NCBI RefSeq assembly: GCF_002245655.1
Contig: NZ_NOIH01000007.1
Location: forward strand, 124,001 to 188,000
DNA length: 64,000 bases
Direction: 5' to 3'
DNA from: Thauera propionica
Lineage (GTDB): Bacteria > Pseudomonadota > Gammaproteobacteria > Burkholderiales > Rhodocyclaceae
In this document: piece after piece, positions 1 to 13,301 of the stretch
Numbering within the stretch: the stretch's first letter is position 1
Layout: every line of letters starts with the position of its first letter
Notes under the pieces: generated by a model
What the model was told of the DNA's origin: nothing
What the model saw: the letters and a program-made list of their open reading frames with translations, nothing else
The model's database searches: none
Made by a program: the position numbers and the translations under genes

Positions 1-2012
1 ACGAAACTGCGGTCGATCTTGAGCCGTTGCGCGTCGAGGTGGCGCAGCACGCTGAGCGACGAGAAGCCGGTGCCGAAGTCGTCGATCGCCACGCGAACGC
101 CCAGCGTCTGCAGCTCAGCGAGCAGTCGGCGGACCAGGTCGAGATCGTCGGCGGCCATGGATTCGGTGATCTCCAACTCCACCTGCGACCCCGGTATGCC
201 TGCATCGTCCAGGCTGGTCTTGAGTATCGTCATGAAATCCGGGTCGCGCAGTTGGGCGTGCGACACGTTGATCGCCATGCCGAGCGTGTCGTGACCGGCA
301 TCCCGGAGCCGGCGTAGCTGCTGGCAGGCGCTGCGCATCACGAAGGCGCCCAGCGCGGTCATCAGCCCCGACTGTTCGGCGAGCGGAATGAAGCGGTCGG
401 GCGGAATGAGCTCGCCGCTCGCGGTGCGCCAGCGCAGCAACGCCTCGACCCCGCTCGGACGTCCATCCTCCAGCCGCACCTTGGGCTGGTACACCACGAA
501 GAAGTGATTGTGGGCGTCGAAGGCCTCGCGCAGGTCGCGCAGCAAATGCATGCGTTCGCGGGCGTCCTGCCCGAGCGCTGCGGAGAAATAGACTGCCGTG
601 CCGCGGTGATGCAGCTTGGCCTGCTTGAGTGCGACATGGGCATCCTTCAGCAACTCGGGACCGTAGCAATCACGCGTACCCAACTGCACCAGCCCGATCG
701 TCGCCGATAGTCGCACGCGCTGTCCCGCGACCTCGAATGCCTCGCCGAAAAGGTGCTGCAGCGTGTCGGGCTTGACCGTGCCGGAATGGCCGAGCACGGC
801 GAAAAGGTCGCTGCCGAGCCGCGCCAGATGGCATTCGGGCAGGGCAGCGTGCGCACGGGCGACGATGGCCTTGAGCGCTGCGTCGCCGAACTCATGCCCG
901 AGCGCGTCGTTGATCGCCGAGAAGTCGTCGATGTCGAGCAGGGCGAGCGTCGAGTTGGCGGGCTCGAGTTCGGGGGCGGCAAGGAGCTCGAGCAGGCGGT
1001 TGAGGTTGGGGATGCGAAGCAAGGGATCGAGATAGGCCTGGTCGATGAGACGGTCGTAAAGCAGCACGTTCTCGAAACCGACCGCCATGCTCGAGCAGAA
1101 CACCTCGAGCAGGTGGCGGTCGCCTTCCCGCAGGGGATGGGACAGCTCGACATATGCGGCGAGGCCGCGTCCCGCCGAGGTGGGAAAGTAGATCGCCAGC
1201 GCGGGCGCGAACAGGCTGCACTGCTCGTTCAGGCAACGCATGAGGGTGTCGCGGATCGTCTCTGTGTCGAGCGCGGCCAGCGGCTGCAGCACGTACTGGC
1301 TGAAACGCCCGGCGGCAGCAATGACGCGCGCGGGTTCGCCGACGCTCGCCAGGCCGCCCTGGGCGCAGACAAGCCCTTCGGTCCGCACGCCCAGCAGCGC
1401 GCACAACTGATTCACGACGCCTTCGGCAAAGCGCTGCATGCCGTGCAGCTTGGTCAGTTCGGTGCTGGCACGGACGATGCCTTCGAGGCCCTGACGCATG
1501 CGCTCGTGGGTCCGCATCTGGCGATACACGCGAATCGACGCGGTGAGGCTGGTGAATAGCCGCACACGGGTCAGCTCGGACTTGGTCTTGTAGTCGTTGA
1601 TGTCGTAGTTGCGAACGGTCTCGAGTTCGGGTGCATAGCCCGGCTGGCCGGTGCGCAGGATGACGCGCAGCGCGCTGCGCTTGAGCGCTTCGCGCACTTC
1701 GCGCACGACCTTCAGGCCGGCGTTGTCGGACTCCATCACCACGTCGAGCAGCATCACGGCCAGATCCTCGTGCTGGGCAACCTGCTGCAAGGCCGCCTCG
1801 CCGGAGTGCGCGTGCAGTAACTGCACGGGGCGGTCCTCGACGAGCATCCCGCGCAATGCGAGCTCGGTGGCGCGATGGACGTCCTCGTCGTCGTCGACGA
1901 TCAGCACTTTCCAAGGGTCTGGAGCTTCGGTCCCGGTTGGCGACGGGGCGATGTCCTCGTCGATCGCGATCAGCTCGTCGTCGGCACTGAAGGTCGGTTC
2001 ATCGCGTTGCAT
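1..2012 (-). CDS. Response regulator with DUF3369-like, degenerate GGDEF and EAL domains (3' end outside window)
   Basis: A probable cyclic-di-GMP phosphodiesterase controlled by phosphorylation. The minus-strand frame reads from an ATG at 2012, preceded by GGAGG seven bases upstream, and leaves the window before a stop. Residues about 34-155 form a receiver domain with acidic residues in VLIVDDDED and the likely phospho-acceptor Asp90 in LLDVVM. A DUF3369-like linker follows (about 160-330), then a GGDEF-like domain whose signature is GSDLF (about residue 400), so cyclase activity is unlikely. The EAL domain (from about 520) keeps EALLRW, ELEITES, DDFGTG and KIDRSF, the residues needed for hydrolysis. 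It lies 33 bases after the histidine kinase stop, so the two probably form one operon and a cognate pair. Domain assignment is by motif reading; the exact signal is unknown. Confidence 0.88.
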   Translation of the reverse strand, partial: MQRDEPTFSADDELIAIDEDIAPSPTGTEAPDPWKVLIVDDDEDVHRATELALRGMLVEDRPVQLLHAHSGEAALQQVAQHEDLAVMLLDVVMESDNAGLKVVREVREALKRSALRVILRTGQPGYAPELETVRNYDINDYKTKSELTRVRLFTSLTASIRVYRQMRTHERMRQGLEGIVRASTELTKLHGMQRFAEGVVNQLCALLGVRTEGLVCAQGGLASVGEPARVIAAAGRFSQYVLQPLAALDTETIRDTLMRCLNEQCSLFAPALAIYFPTSAGRGLAAYVELSHPLREGDRHLLEVFCSSMAVGFENVLLYDRLIDQAYLDPLLRIPNLNRLLELLAAPELEPANSTLALLDIDDFSAINDALGHEFGDAALKAIVARAHAALPECHLARLGSDLFAVLGHSGTVKPDTLQHLFGEAFEVAGQRVRLSATIGLVQLGTRDCYGPELLKDAHVALKQAKLHHRGTAVYFSAALGQDARERMHLLRDLREAFDAHNHFFVVYQPKVRLEDGRPSGVEALLRWRTASGELIPPDRFIPLAEQSGLMTALGAFVMRSACQQLRRLRDAGHDTLGMAINVSHAQLRDPDFMTILKTSLDDAGIPGSQVELEITESMAADDLDLVRRLLAELQTLGVRVAIDDFGTGFSSLSVLRHLDAQRLKIDRSF

Positions 2013-2045
2013 GCGTAGCCTCCGGGCGTATGCCCAGCTTCGGGT

Positions 2046-4106
2046 TCAGGGATGCTGCGGCAGGTCGCCGTCGCCGGGTGCGGCGCGGGGCGGAGGAGCA
2101 CTCAACGGTAGCTCGATGATGGCGTGGCTGCCCGTTCCGGGCTCGCTTTCGATGCGCACGCTGCCGCCCAGCAGTTCCGTGACCAGCGTATAGACGATGT
2201 GCAAGCCCAGTCCGGACCCGCCGCGCCCCAGCTTGGTCGTGAAAAACGGGTCGAAGATGCGCGGGAGCTTGTCGGGATCGATGCCGCAGCCGTCGTCGCT
2301 GATCTGGATGCGCACACGATCGCCGGGCAGGGCCGTGCCCGAAATACGGACCGTGCCGCCAGGACGGCCATCGAACGCGTGCACGACGGCGTTATTGACG
2401 ATGTTCATCAGCACCTGCGACAGCGGGCCGGGGTAGCTGTCCATGCGCAGGTCGGGCGGGATGTCCTCGACCAGGGTGACACCGGCGCGCCGGAGCGTCG
2501 GATTCAGGGTCATGCGCAACTCGTGCAGGGTCTCGGCGATGCCGAAGCTGCGTCGCTGGTAACTCGACTGATCGACCGCCACCTGCTTGAAGCTGGTGAT
2601 CAGCTCCGCGGCACGGCGCAGGTTGTGCTCGATCATGTCGCTCGCTTCGCGCAGCTCGCCCAGGAAGCTGTCCAGCACCGAGCGCCGCAGTCCTTCCGAC
2701 ACGGCGGTTTCGAAGCGCTTGCGCAGGTCGCCGAGCGTGCTGGCCACCATCACCGCGTTGCCGATCGGGGTGTTGAGCTCATGCGCCACGCCGGCGACCA
2801 GTGCGCCCAGACCAGCGAGTTTCTCCGAACGCACCAGTTCGTGCTGCGTCAGCCGCAGGTCTTCGATGGCCTGCTCGAGATCGCGCGTGCGCTCCAGCTC
2901 CCTCGTCTCCAGGCTCTGGTTGAGTGCCTGCAGCTGGGCGCGCGCCTCGCGCTGGGCGGTGACGTCGATATAGCTGGTCAGGACCTCGTTGCCGATCAGG
3001 GCGCCGCCAATCAGTACGTGCCGCTGCTGCCCGTCCTTGCAGGTGACGAGGTACTCGGCCGACTCGAGTTCACCATCGTTTTCAGTGATCCGGGCCGTAG
3101 CCTGAGCCCACTTCGCGCGCACGGCGTCGCGGTACGCGGGGTCGGGGTAGGCCTGCTTCCACCACGCCTCGGTGTCGGGGATGTCGTCGAGGGTATAGCC
3201 GAACAACTGGGTCCAATGACGGTTGATCGCGAAGACCTTGCCTTCGGCCTCGGTGAGCGCAAGCCCGACGGGTGCCAGACGGAACAGCTTGCGAAAGCGC
3301 TGCTCGCTGTCCTGCAGCGCGCGCGCCGCTTGTTGTTCTTCGGTTACGTCGCGCACCACCGTCACGTAGCGCCGCCCGCGTTCGCCATGGTCGGTGCCAA
3401 GGTCGATCGCGGGGTTCAGTACGACGTCGGCCATGAAAGTGCTGCCATCGCCGCGACGGTGGCGCCACAGGAAATGTTCGGTGCTGCCCGCGAGTGCGCG
3501 CTCCATCAGTCGGACAGCAGCCGAATACGACGATTCGCCATCGTCCTGGTATTCGGGGGACAGCTCTGCCGGATGGCTGCCGATCAGCCGCTCGCGCGGC
3601 ATGCCGTAGAGCCGGGTCGCGGCGGTGTTGCAGGCGATCACGCGATGGTCCTCTATGATCATGATCGCATCCGCCGAGCTCTCGACCATCTCCTGGAACA
3701 GACGCAGCGTGCGCTCGGCCTGCCGGCGGGCGGATTCCAGCTCACGCTGTTCGGTGACATCCTCGTAGCTGACCACCATCAGCGTCGTGTCGTCGGCGAA
3801 CATCTTGCGTGCGGAGACGATGACCGTGCGCAGGCTCCCATCGGCGCTGCGCAGTGTCGTTTCGGTCTTGCTGATGCCGTCGGCCCCGACCGCCTGCAGG
3901 AAATCCGCGCGGAACGCCATGTCCGGCCACAGGCCGAAAGCATCGCCCGTCCTGCCTTGCACCGCGTCGGGCTGATAGCCGAAGCATTCGAACCACGATT
4001 GATTCCAGAACGAGGCCAGCAGCCTGCCGTCGCCGTCGAGCGGTGAGTACGACATCGGCAGCGGCGCGTAGTCGAACAGACTGACGAAGGTCTGAAGCTT
4101 GTCCAT
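2046..4106 (-). CDS. PAS-domain sensor histidine kinase
   Basis: A 686-residue hybrid-free histidine kinase. Three PAS-like modules can be seen at about 10-120, 135-260 and 268-385, each ending in a V(T/R)DVTE or YIDVTAQ type linker. A coiled-coil stretch (385-430) leads into the dimerisation/phospho-acceptor box with His442 in VAHELNTPIGN. The C-terminal ATPase domain has an N box (NIVNNAVVHA), a G1 box (DDGCGID), an F box (FDPFF) and a G2 box (GGSGLGLHIV). No membrane helices are evident, so it is probably a cytoplasmic sensor. It is followed directly by the EAL response regulator, its likely phosphotransfer partner. The PAS ligand cannot be read from the sequence. Confidence 0.9.
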   Translation of the reverse strand: MDKLQTFVSLFDYAPLPMSYSPLDGDGRLLASFWNQSWFECFGYQPDAVQGRTGDAFGLWPDMAFRADFLQAVGADGISKTETTLRSADGSLRTVIVSARKMFADDTTLMVVSYEDVTEQRELESARRQAERTLRLFQEMVESSADAIMIIEDHRVIACNTAATRLYGMPRERLIGSHPAELSPEYQDDGESSYSAAVRLMERALAGSTEHFLWRHRRGDGSTFMADVVLNPAIDLGTDHGERGRRYVTVVRDVTEEQQAARALQDSEQRFRKLFRLAPVGLALTEAEGKVFAINRHWTQLFGYTLDDIPDTEAWWKQAYPDPAYRDAVRAKWAQATARITENDGELESAEYLVTCKDGQQRHVLIGGALIGNEVLTSYIDVTAQREARAQLQALNQSLETRELERTRDLEQAIEDLRLTQHELVRSEKLAGLGALVAGVAHELNTPIGNAVMVASTLGDLRKRFETAVSEGLRRSVLDSFLGELREASDMIEHNLRRAAELITSFKQVAVDQSSYQRRSFGIAETLHELRMTLNPTLRRAGVTLVEDIPPDLRMDSYPGPLSQVLMNIVNNAVVHAFDGRPGGTVRISGTALPGDRVRIQISDDGCGIDPDKLPRIFDPFFTTKLGRGGSGLGLHIVYTLVTELLGGSVRIESEPGTGSHAIIELPLSAPPPRAAPGDGDLPQHP

Positions 4107-4331
4107 CGAGTGTCCGGTGTGAGGGTTGGCGCCGGCCCGTCAACATGGGCCGAACCATTGGTCGCATCATATCGTCGCTGTTCTGTCGAAAGTGTGCACT
4201 AGTGGCGTTTTTGCATGCTTCGCGCGCGGCGCGCGCTGCGTCGACAGGGTTGTATGATCGACGCCATCGCGGGTGGCCTCGCCTGCGGAGGAGGCGGCCA
4301 CCGAACAGTCACGCATGCAGGAGGACGAGGA

Positions 4332-5069
4332 ATGATCAAGGTCATCGTGAGCGGTCACAGTCGGGGTCTCGGCGAGGCGGTTGCCGAGGCATTGCTGGCA
4401 CGCGGCGCCAGCGTGCTCGGGATCGCCCGCAACGGCAACGAACGGCTCGCCGCACGCTTCCCGGACCGCTTTGCTCAAGTGACACTCGACCTGGCCGACG
4501 CGGCGGCGATTCAGCGTTGGCTTCAGACGGGCGCAGTCGGCGCCTGGCTTTCGGGGGCGGAGCAGGCGCTGCTGATCAACAACGCCGGCACGATCGCGCC
4601 GATGGGGCCACCCGCACTGCAGGACCCAGGCGAAGTGGCGCGCGCATTGACGCTGAACGTGACCGCCCCCCTCATGCTCGCGGCGGCCTTCGCTGCCGCT
4701 GGAGCCGGGGTTGCGGACCGCCGCATCCTGCATGTGTCGAGTGGCGCGGCGCGCAAGCCCTATTCGGGCTGGAGCATCTACTGCGCCAGCAAGGCGGCGC
4801 TGGACCATCATGCCCGTTCGGTGGCGGAGGACAAGGTTGCGGGGCTGCGCATCTGCAGCCTTGCGCCAGGCGTGCTCGATACCGAGATGCAGGCCGCAAT
4901 CCGTGCGACCAGCCTCGAGCGTTTTCCGCTGCGTGACCGCTTTGCCGAGATGCAGCGGGCCGGCGGACTCGTCGCACCGGAAGATTGCGCACGGCGCCTG
5001 ACCGACTACCTGCTCGGAGATGTGTTCGGCTCGGCGCCGACCGCCGACCTGCGCGACCTGCCGGGCTGA
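4332..5069 (+). CDS. SDR-family oxidoreductase
   Basis: A 245-residue short-chain dehydrogenase/reductase. The N-terminus carries the Rossmann glycine motif GHSRGLG, followed by the NNAG segment (LLINNAGTIAP) and the catalytic Tyr-x3-Lys in YCASKAALDH, with an upstream Ser in HVSSGAARK. The start at 4332 is chosen because AGGAGGACGAGG lies just upstream; the frame is open further 5' but has no better site. The overall form resembles sepiapterin/benzil reductase-like SDRs, but the substrate is not decidable. It stands alone between the divergent histidine kinase and clpB. Confidence 0.87.
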   Translation: MIKVIVSGHSRGLGEAVAEALLARGASVLGIARNGNERLAARFPDRFAQVTLDLADAAAIQRWLQTGAVGAWLSGAEQALLINNAGTIAPMGPPALQDPGEVARALTLNVTAPLMLAAAFAAAGAGVADRRILHVSSGAARKPYSGWSIYCASKAALDHHARSVAEDKVAGLRICSLAPGVLDTEMQAAIRATSLERFPLRDRFAEMQRAGGLVAPEDCARRLTDYLLGDVFGSAPTADLRDLPG

Positions 5070-5109
5070 AGCCGCGAAGCACCCGTTGGAGGTCGGGGCG
5101 ACCTGGCCT

Positions 5110-5137
5110 CTTGAAGCGGCGCGAATGCGCCCCACAT
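5110..5137 (+). promoter_or_regulatory. Sigma-32 (heat-shock) promoter of clpB
   Basis: CTTGAA (5110-5115), a 14-base spacer, then CCCCACAT (5130-5137). This matches the known sigma-32 consensus (CTTGAA and CCCCATnT with 11-16 bases between) at all but one defined position. It lies 36 bases before the clpB start, the expected place for a class I heat-shock gene. Confidence 0.85.
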
Positions 5138-5172
5138 AAGGTGCAGTTCAACGAATCCCGAGGATGCCCACG

Positions 5173-7752
<2,580 letters not shown>

Positions 7753-7792
7753 TTGCGGGTAGCTACCGGGCCGGCCCTTGGACTGGGCTGGC

Positions 7793-10700
7793 TCAGTGGT
7801 GACCCAAGCCCCGGATCCAGGCCTCGAAGCTGCCCGCGTCGAGCGGCCTCGAAAACAGGTAGCCCTGCATGAGCGTGCAGTTGCGTTCGACGAGGAAGGC
7901 GCGCTGACCGGGCGTCTCCACGCCCTCTGCGACCACATCCATGCCGAGGTCGCGGGCGAGGGACAGCGCGGCGGCTACGACGGCGGCGTCCTCGGTGTCG
8001 CCCGGCAGGTCGGCGACGAAGGAGCGGTCGATCTTGATGCGGCTCAAAGGCAGGCGCTTGAGGTAGGCAAGGCAGGAGTAGCCCGTGCCGAAGTCATCGA
8101 GTGCGAGCGTGAGGCCGCGTTCGATCAGGCGGTTGAGCCGCTCGAGCTGTTCGCTGCCGGGGTTCATCAGCGCGCTCTCGGTGATCTCGAGTTCGATCAT
8201 GGACGGGTCAGCACCGGTCTCGTCGAGAATACGGGCGACGACGTCGGGAAAGTCCGCACGCTGGAACTGCAGCGCGGAGATGTTGATCGCCACGGTCAGG
8301 TCTCGCAGGCCGGCCGCATTCCATTCAGCCTGCTGGCGACAGGCTTCGCGCAGCACCCATTCGCCGATTGGCACGATCATCCCGGAATCCTCCGCGATCG
8401 GGATGAACTGGGCAGGGGGGACCAGTCCGCGTTCGGGGTGCTGCCAGCGCACCAGGGCCTCGCAGCCGATCGGGCGCCCGCTGCGGGTGTCGATCTGGGG
8501 CTGGTAGTGCAGCAACAGCTGCCTCTCGGCGACGGCCCGCCGCAGCGCGCTCTCGAGCTTGAGGCGCTCGTTGGCACGTTCGTTCATGGCCGCGACGAAG
8601 AACTGGTAGTTGTTGCGCCCTGCTGCCTTTGCCCCGTACATGGCGGTATCCGCATGCTTTAGCAGGACGTCGACCGATTGCCCGTCATCGGGATAGAGGG
8701 CGATGCCTATGCTCACCGAGGGACGCAGGTCGTGGTCCTCGATACGCAGGGTGTCGTCAAGCACCTCGAGCATCTTGCGCGCCACGGTTGCCGCGTCCTC
8801 GGGGCGTTCGAGGCGGGGTAGCAGGGCGACGAACTCATCGCCGCCGAGCCGCGCCAGGCGGTCTTCCCCACGCAGGCAGCCCGACAAGCGACGCGCCACG
8901 GCTGCCAGCAGGCGGTCGCCGATGGGGTGCCCCAGCGAGTCGTTGATGGTCTTGAAGTTGTCGAGGTCGAGAAAGAGCACGGCAAGGCGGTCGCCATGGC
9001 GTTCGGCACTGCGCAGCGTCTCCTGCGCGTGGCCCACCCAGGCGCTGCGGTTGGGGAGGCCGGTGAGGGTGTCGAAGTGTGCGAGGTACTGGATGTGGGC
9101 TTCGGCCTCGCGCGCCTCGGTAACGTCCTGCACCGTGCCGCGGATATGGGCAAGGGCGCCCTCGTGCCATTCGCTCTCGATCTGGAACTGCAGCACGCGA
9201 GCGGGTTCGCGGTCGGTTCGCGCGTCGATCGTGACCTGGCCCGGCGCCTGCGCGAGCTCTTCGAGTTTTGCCTGGATGAGGGGTTGATCCTCGGGCGCAA
9301 GTGCGGCGACGAGGTCGTGCACCGACACCAGCCGGTGGGCCTCCACGTCGAGCAGCTGATGGAGTTCATCCGAGCAGCGCAGTCCTCTGCGCCCGACGCG
9401 GGTTTCCCAACTGCCCATGCGTGCGATGCGCATCGCTTCGGCCAGTGCGGCCTGGTTTTCGCGCAGTGTTGCGGTGGTCGCCTCCAGCTCCCGCGTGCGG
9501 CGGTCGACAAGGCTGGCGATGCGTCGGGTGTTGCCGGTGCTGATCAGCAGGAAGGCGCCCAGCAGCCCCGTACCCAGCAGGCCGGTGGCCAGCGCTCCCC
9601 AGGCCGCCCAGGTGCGTTGTGCAGCGACATAGGGTTCGGTGGTGCGCAGGCGCAGTTCCCACGTGCGTCCGGCGAAGTGCAGGGGAACGTGGCGGCCTAC
9701 CGCGTGTTCCTGCCATGCGGGCGAATCGCACCCGTCCGGTCCGGTCAAGCGCTGGCGCCCGGGCGGGGCGGCGAGATCCTTGAGGCAGAGCTCGACCGCG
9801 ATCTCTTCCGCCTGCGCCCGGACCGCAGCCAGCGCGTCGTCCATGCGGAAGGCGGACGACACCACGCCTTCCTCGGCATGGATGCTAAGGGTCTCCCCGG
9901 GCGCCAGGGGCGTGTGGCGGCGCGTTGCCAGGTAAAGGACGACCCCCTTCTGCGTTCCGGTCTCCTGGACGAGCCGGAACGCCTCCGCGGCGACCGGGTT
10001 TCCGGTCTGGCGGCTCTCGAGGATGGCCTGCGCAGCGGCCGGAAGCGACATCGGATTGACGCCAAGCGCACTGGCGTTGCGCTCGAACGGCTCGACGTAG
10101 ACCAGCGGCAGGTACTCCGGCGCATCGGCGGCGGGATACACGTTCCCCTGCGAATCCCGGTCGAGGACCTGAAAGCCCGGATGGCCAGAGGCGCGGACCA
10201 TGGTCTCGAAGCGCGCGCGCTGCCCTTGCAGCACACGAGGGTTCCAGCCGAAGTTCTGCGTGCCGGGATAGCGGTCGAGCCAGGGGCGGACGAAATCCTG
10301 GAACTCCTCGCGTGAAACACTTTCGCTCACGCTCATCAGCCCGCGAATGGCCAGCATCATGTCGATCTGTGCATCGAGGCGTTGGCGCACCTGGCTGGCA
10401 AGATGCTCGGTGTCGCGGGTGAATTGCGCCTGAACGCGCAGTTCCTCCCAGACGAGCACCTGACGGAACGCGAAGGCCAGGATCGCAAGCGCCAGGCCGA
10501 GGGGAATGGCAACACCCAGCCGGCGTCCCTGCCAATCGGCGGAGGGCCGTCCGAACAGCACGAACATCAGCGGTGCCATGACGATCACGCCCAGCGTGTC
10601 ACCCAGCCACCAGGTCCACCAGTTGAACGCGACCTGCTGCGCGGTGATGACTCCTTCCGAGTGCAGGATCGGTACGGAGAGCGAGGCATTGATCAGCGAG

Positions 10701-11095
10701 CCGACCGGTGCGACGACAACGAGAAAGCGCACGATCGTGCGCGGCGAGTCGAGCCGGTTGGGAAATCCGATCAGCCACTGCGCCAGCCACGTGCCTGCGG
10801 CCGCCTGCAACACGGCGCCCAGCGCGGGCACGGTGACGCTCACGATTGGCGCTTGGCTCATTCCAACCGCGCCATGAGCAAGAAACTGGACGGCCAGTGC
10901 ACCGGCGAGGATGCCCGGCCAGACCCGCGCGCCATAGATCAGCATGGCCGACAGGGCGATCCCGGCTGGGGGGAACGCCGGCGTGGTGTAGCCAGGCGGT
11001 ACGGCGAGCTTGATCGACAGCCATCCGCTGATCGCGTAGCCGAGTCCGACGAGAAGGGCGAGGCCGACGCTTTCGGCCAGTTTGTGAATCTGCAT
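7793..11095 (-). CDS. MASE1/CHASE/PAS/GGDEF/EAL cyclic-di-GMP protein
   Basis: A 1100-residue membrane-bound cyclic-di-GMP turnover protein. The N-terminal part (about 1-290) is a multi-helix MASE1-type sensor with an early helix and [16 protein letters not shown] periplasmic CHASE-like domain follows (about 305-530), closed by a transmembrane helix and a short coiled coil ([16 protein letters not shown]). A PAS-like segment leads to a GGDEF domain with intact GGDEF and an upstream RxxD inhibitory site ([14 protein letters not shown]), then an EAL domain with [21 protein letters not shown] and KIDRSF. Both activities look intact. The start is placed at MQIHKLAES; the frame stays open for 92 more codons, but that stretch is not membrane-protein-like and crosses into ppiD. 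Confidence 0.92.
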   Translation of the reverse strand: MQIHKLAESVGLALLVGLGYAISGWLSIKLAVPPGYTTPAFPPAGIALSAMLIYGARVWPGILAGALAVQFLAHGAVGMSQAPIVSVTVPALGAVLQAAAGTWLAQWLIGFPNRLDSPRTIVRFLVVVAPVGSLINASLSVPILHSEGVITAQQVAFNWWTWWLGDTLGVIVMAPLMFVLFGRPSADWQGRRLGVAIPLGLALAILAFAFRQVLVWEELRVQAQFTRDTEHLASQVRQRLDAQIDMMLAIRGLMSVSESVSREEFQDFVRPWLDRYPGTQNFGWNPRVLQGQRARFETMVRASGHPGFQVLDRDSQGNVYPAADAPEYLPLVYVEPFERNASALGVNPMSLPAAAQAILESRQTGNPVAAEAFRLVQETGTQKGVVLYLATRRHTPLAPGETLSIHAEEGVVSSAFRMDDALAAVRAQAEEIAVELCLKDLAAPPGRQRLTGPDGCDSPAWQEHAVGRHVPLHFAGRTWELRLRTTEPYVAAQRTWAAWGALATGLLGTGLLGAFLLISTGNTRRIASLVDRRTRELEATTATLRENQAALAEAMRIARMGSWETRVGRRGLRCSDELHQLLDVEAHRLVSVHDLVAALAPEDQPLIQAKLEELAQAPGQVTIDARTDREPARVLQFQIESEWHEGALAHIRGTVQDVTEAREAEAHIQYLAHFDTLTGLPNRSAWVGHAQETLRSAERHGDRLAVLFLDLDNFKTINDSLGHPIGDRLLAAVARRLSGCLRGEDRLARLGGDEFVALLPRLERPEDAATVARKMLEVLDDTLRIEDHDLRPSVSIGIALYPDDGQSVDVLLKHADTAMYGAKAAGRNNYQFFVAAMNERANERLKLESALRRAVAERQLLLHYQPQIDTRSGRPIGCEALVRWQHPERGLVPPAQFIPIAEDSGMIVPIGEWVLREACRQQAEWNAAGLRDLTVAINISALQFQRADFPDVVARILDETGADPSMIELEITESALMNPGSEQLERLNRLIERGLTLALDDFGTGYSCLAYLKRLPLSRIKIDRSFVADLPGDTEDAAVVAAALSLARDLGMDVVAEGVETPGQRAFLVERNCTLMQGYLFSRPLDAGSFEAWIRGLGHH

Positions 11096-11288
11096 TCCGC
11101 GCAGTATATCGGCGCCCTGTCGCCCATTTCGAGGCATAGCGCACGTTCTGCTTGCCGACCGGCCTGAAGCACCCGTGGATGCGCTAAACTCCGGCCCTTG
11201 CAAATGCGGGCTGGCTGATGAACGAATGAACGCCGTTCGTTCTCGTGCTGTCCGTACCCCATTCCCAAGGCTTCCCACGGATATCGAG

Positions 11289-13175
11289 ATGTTCGAAGCT
11301 GTTCGCAGCAACAAGCGCGTTGCCCAGGTGATCCTGGCCATTCTTATCGTCCCGTTTGCCTTCTTCGGCATGGACGCCTATTTCAGTGATGCCCCGGGTG
11401 GCAACGAAGTCGCGACGGTCGCCGGCTCGCCGATCGGCACTGTCGAGTTCGAGCAGGCCTTGCGCGACCAGCAGGACCGGTTGCGTGCCGCCGCAGGCGG
11501 GACGGCGGATCGTGCCCTGCTCGAGTCCGAGGAGCTGCGCCGCTCGGTGCTCGAGAACCTGATCAATCGCCGCGTGCTCGCCCTCTACGCCGCCGAGAAC
11601 CGTTTCGTCGTTACCCCGCAGGAACTGCAGACGACGATCGCCAACGTGGACTCCTTCCAGGAAGACGGGCGTTTCTCGCTGCAACGATACGAAATGCTGT
11701 TGCGCGCCCAAGGGATGAGCCCGGCGATGTTCGAGGCGCGTCTGGCGCAGGACATTCGCGTCCAGCAACTCTCACTCGCCGTTGGCGAGGCCGGGTTTGC
11801 GCCTGCTGCGTCGGCCCGCCGCTTCCTGGCCGCACAGCTCGAGGAGCGCAGCATTCGCGAGCTGCGTCTGCCAGTGTCGAAGCTGGAGGCCGAGATCACG
11901 GTGAGCGACGATGAGGTCAAGACCTACTACGCCGCCAATCAGGACCGTTTCCAGCGCCCCGCGCGCCTGCAGGCCGAATACGTGGTGTTTGACCGCGAGG
12001 CGGTCGAGAAGCAGGTAAGCGTCAGCGACGAGGAGATCCGCGCCTTCTACGAAGGCAACCCCGCGCGTTTTGGCGTACCCGAGGAACGCCAGGCCCGTCA
12101 CATCCTGCTCGAACTGCCCGCAGATGCGGGCGCGGACGACGTCGGTCGCGTCATGGACGAGGCAAAGACGCTGGTGGAGGCACTCCGCAAGGATCCGTCC
12201 CGCTTCGCGGCACTGGCGAAGGAGAAATCGAAGGATTCGGGTTCGGCCTCGCGCGGTGGCGACCTCGGCTTCTTCGGGCGTGGCGTGATGGTGGGTGCTT
12301 TCGAGGATGCGGCGTTTGCGCAGCAGAAGGACGAGATCGGCGACCCGGTGCGCAGCGATTTCGGGGTGCACATCATCCAGGTGACCGACATCAAGGCCGC
12401 GAGCACGCGCTCGCTCGAGGAAGTTCGCGACGAAATCGCCCGCGAGTTGCGCACCCAGGCGGCCAGCCGGCTTTACGCCGAGCAGGCCGAGCAGTTCGCC
12501 AACATGGTCTATGAGCAGGCCGATAGCCTCGCGCCTGTAGCAGAGGCACTCAAGCTCGAGATCCGCAGCACCGACTGGGTTTCGCGCGAGGGCGGCAGCA
12601 TTGGTGGGCACAGCAACGAACGTCTGCTGAACGCCTTGTTCGGTGACGATGCGGTCAGGAACGCGCGTAACACCGAGGCCGTCGAGGTCGCGACCAACAC
12701 GCTGGTGGCCGCGCGCGTCAAGGCCTACGAGGCTGCGGTGCTGCTACCGCTGGACGAGGTCAAGGCGCGTATCGTGGCCGATCTGCGGCGTGAGGCCGCG
12801 GCGCGGCGTGCCGCCGAGCAGGGCGCTGCCATGCTGGCTGCGCTCGACAAGGGGGAGCAGATCGACGCGAAATGGGGTGAGGCGCGTGTGCTGCAGCGTT
12901 CGGCGCCCGGCTTGCCGGGCATGGCGATGCAGGCCGTGTTCTCGGCGCAGTCCAAGCAACTGCCTGCGCATGTGGGTCTGGCCTTGCCCGAGGGCGACTA
13001 CGTGCTCTATCGCATCGAGTCGGTGAATCGTCCCGAGATCGCGGATGACGACCCGCGCGTGCTCGCCGTTGCCGAGCAGTATGCGCAGGTGCTGGCCGAG
13101 CGAGATTTTGGCGCCTTTCTGTCCGAGCTGCGCAAGCGTTACGAGGTGCAGGTCAAGCTGCAGCCGCGGCAGTGA
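11289..13175 (+). CDS. ppiD: Periplasmic folding chaperone PpiD (parvulin-type, membrane-anchored)
   Basis: A 628-residue SurA/PpiD-type protein. A short cytoplasmic N-terminus is followed by one signal-anchor helix ([15 protein letters not shown], about 14-28) and a large periplasmic part. The SurA-like N domain (about 35-180) precedes a parvulin domain at about 270-370, seen in [22 protein letters not shown] and [13 protein letters not shown]. coli PpiD has the same plan and nearly the same length. In that family it sits at the SecYEG exit and assists outer-membrane and periplasmic proteins. The start at [10 protein letters not shown] is chosen because upstream codons do not resemble the family. 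Divergent from the GGDEF/EAL gene, with 193 bases between. Confidence 0.93.
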   Translation: MFEAVRSNKRVAQVILAILIVPFAFFGMDAYFSDAPGGNEVATVAGSPIGTVEFEQALRDQQDRLRAAAGGTADRALLESEELRRSVLENLINRRVLALYAAENRFVVTPQELQTTIANVDSFQEDGRFSLQRYEMLLRAQGMSPAMFEARLAQDIRVQQLSLAVGEAGFAPAASARRFLAAQLEERSIRELRLPVSKLEAEITVSDDEVKTYYAANQDRFQRPARLQAEYVVFDREAVEKQVSVSDEEIRAFYEGNPARFGVPEERQARHILLELPADAGADDVGRVMDEAKTLVEALRKDPSRFAALAKEKSKDSGSASRGGDLGFFGRGVMVGAFEDAAFAQQKDEIGDPVRSDFGVHIIQVTDIKAASTRSLEEVRDEIARELRTQAASRLYAEQAEQFANMVYEQADSLAPVAEALKLEIRSTDWVSREGGSIGGHSNERLLNALFGDDAVRNARNTEAVEVATNTLVAARVKAYEAAVLLPLDEVKARIVADLRREAAARRAAEQGAAMLAALDKGEQIDAKWGEARVLQRSAPGLPGMAMQAVFSAQSKQLPAHVGLALPEGDYVLYRIESVNRPEIADDDPRVLAVAEQYAQVLAERDFGAFLSELRKRYEVQVKLQPRQ

Positions 13176-13182
13176 CGCAGGA

Positions 13183-13205
13183 TTGACGGCCCGCGGGGCC
13201 GTCAA
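13183..13205. other. Perfect 10-bp hairpin after ppiD
   Basis: TTGACGGCCC (13183-13192) pairs fully with GGGCCGTCAA (13196-13205) around a three-base loop. There is no U-run, so it is probably an mRNA 3' stabiliser or a helper of the terminator 20 bases downstream. Confidence 0.5.
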
Positions 13206-13225
13206 CGCGCCTGTGCAGGCACAAC

Positions 13226-13253
13226 AAAAAGGCCCGATCGACTCGGGCCTTTT
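13226..13253. terminator. Bidirectional rho-independent terminator between ppiD and fabI
   Basis: GGCCCGA (13231-13237), loop TCGAC, TCGGGCC (13243-13249), flanked by AAAAA on the left and TTTT on the right. It can therefore end transcription of the two convergent genes. Confidence 0.85.
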
Positions 13254-13301
13254 GCTTTGCCAAAGCCGCTTTTGCGGCCCGGCACCTGAACCTCGGGTCT
13301 G

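Noticed and set aside
2124-4046. 640-codon plus-strand frame across the histidine kinase
   Set aside because: Antisense shadow; the minus strand gives a complete kinase with all boxes.
11096-11371. 92-codon N-terminal extension of the MASE1/GGDEF/EAL gene
   Set aside because: The extension overlaps ppiD, is rich in Arg/Ser as shadows are, and precedes a credible membrane-protein start at MQIHKLAES.
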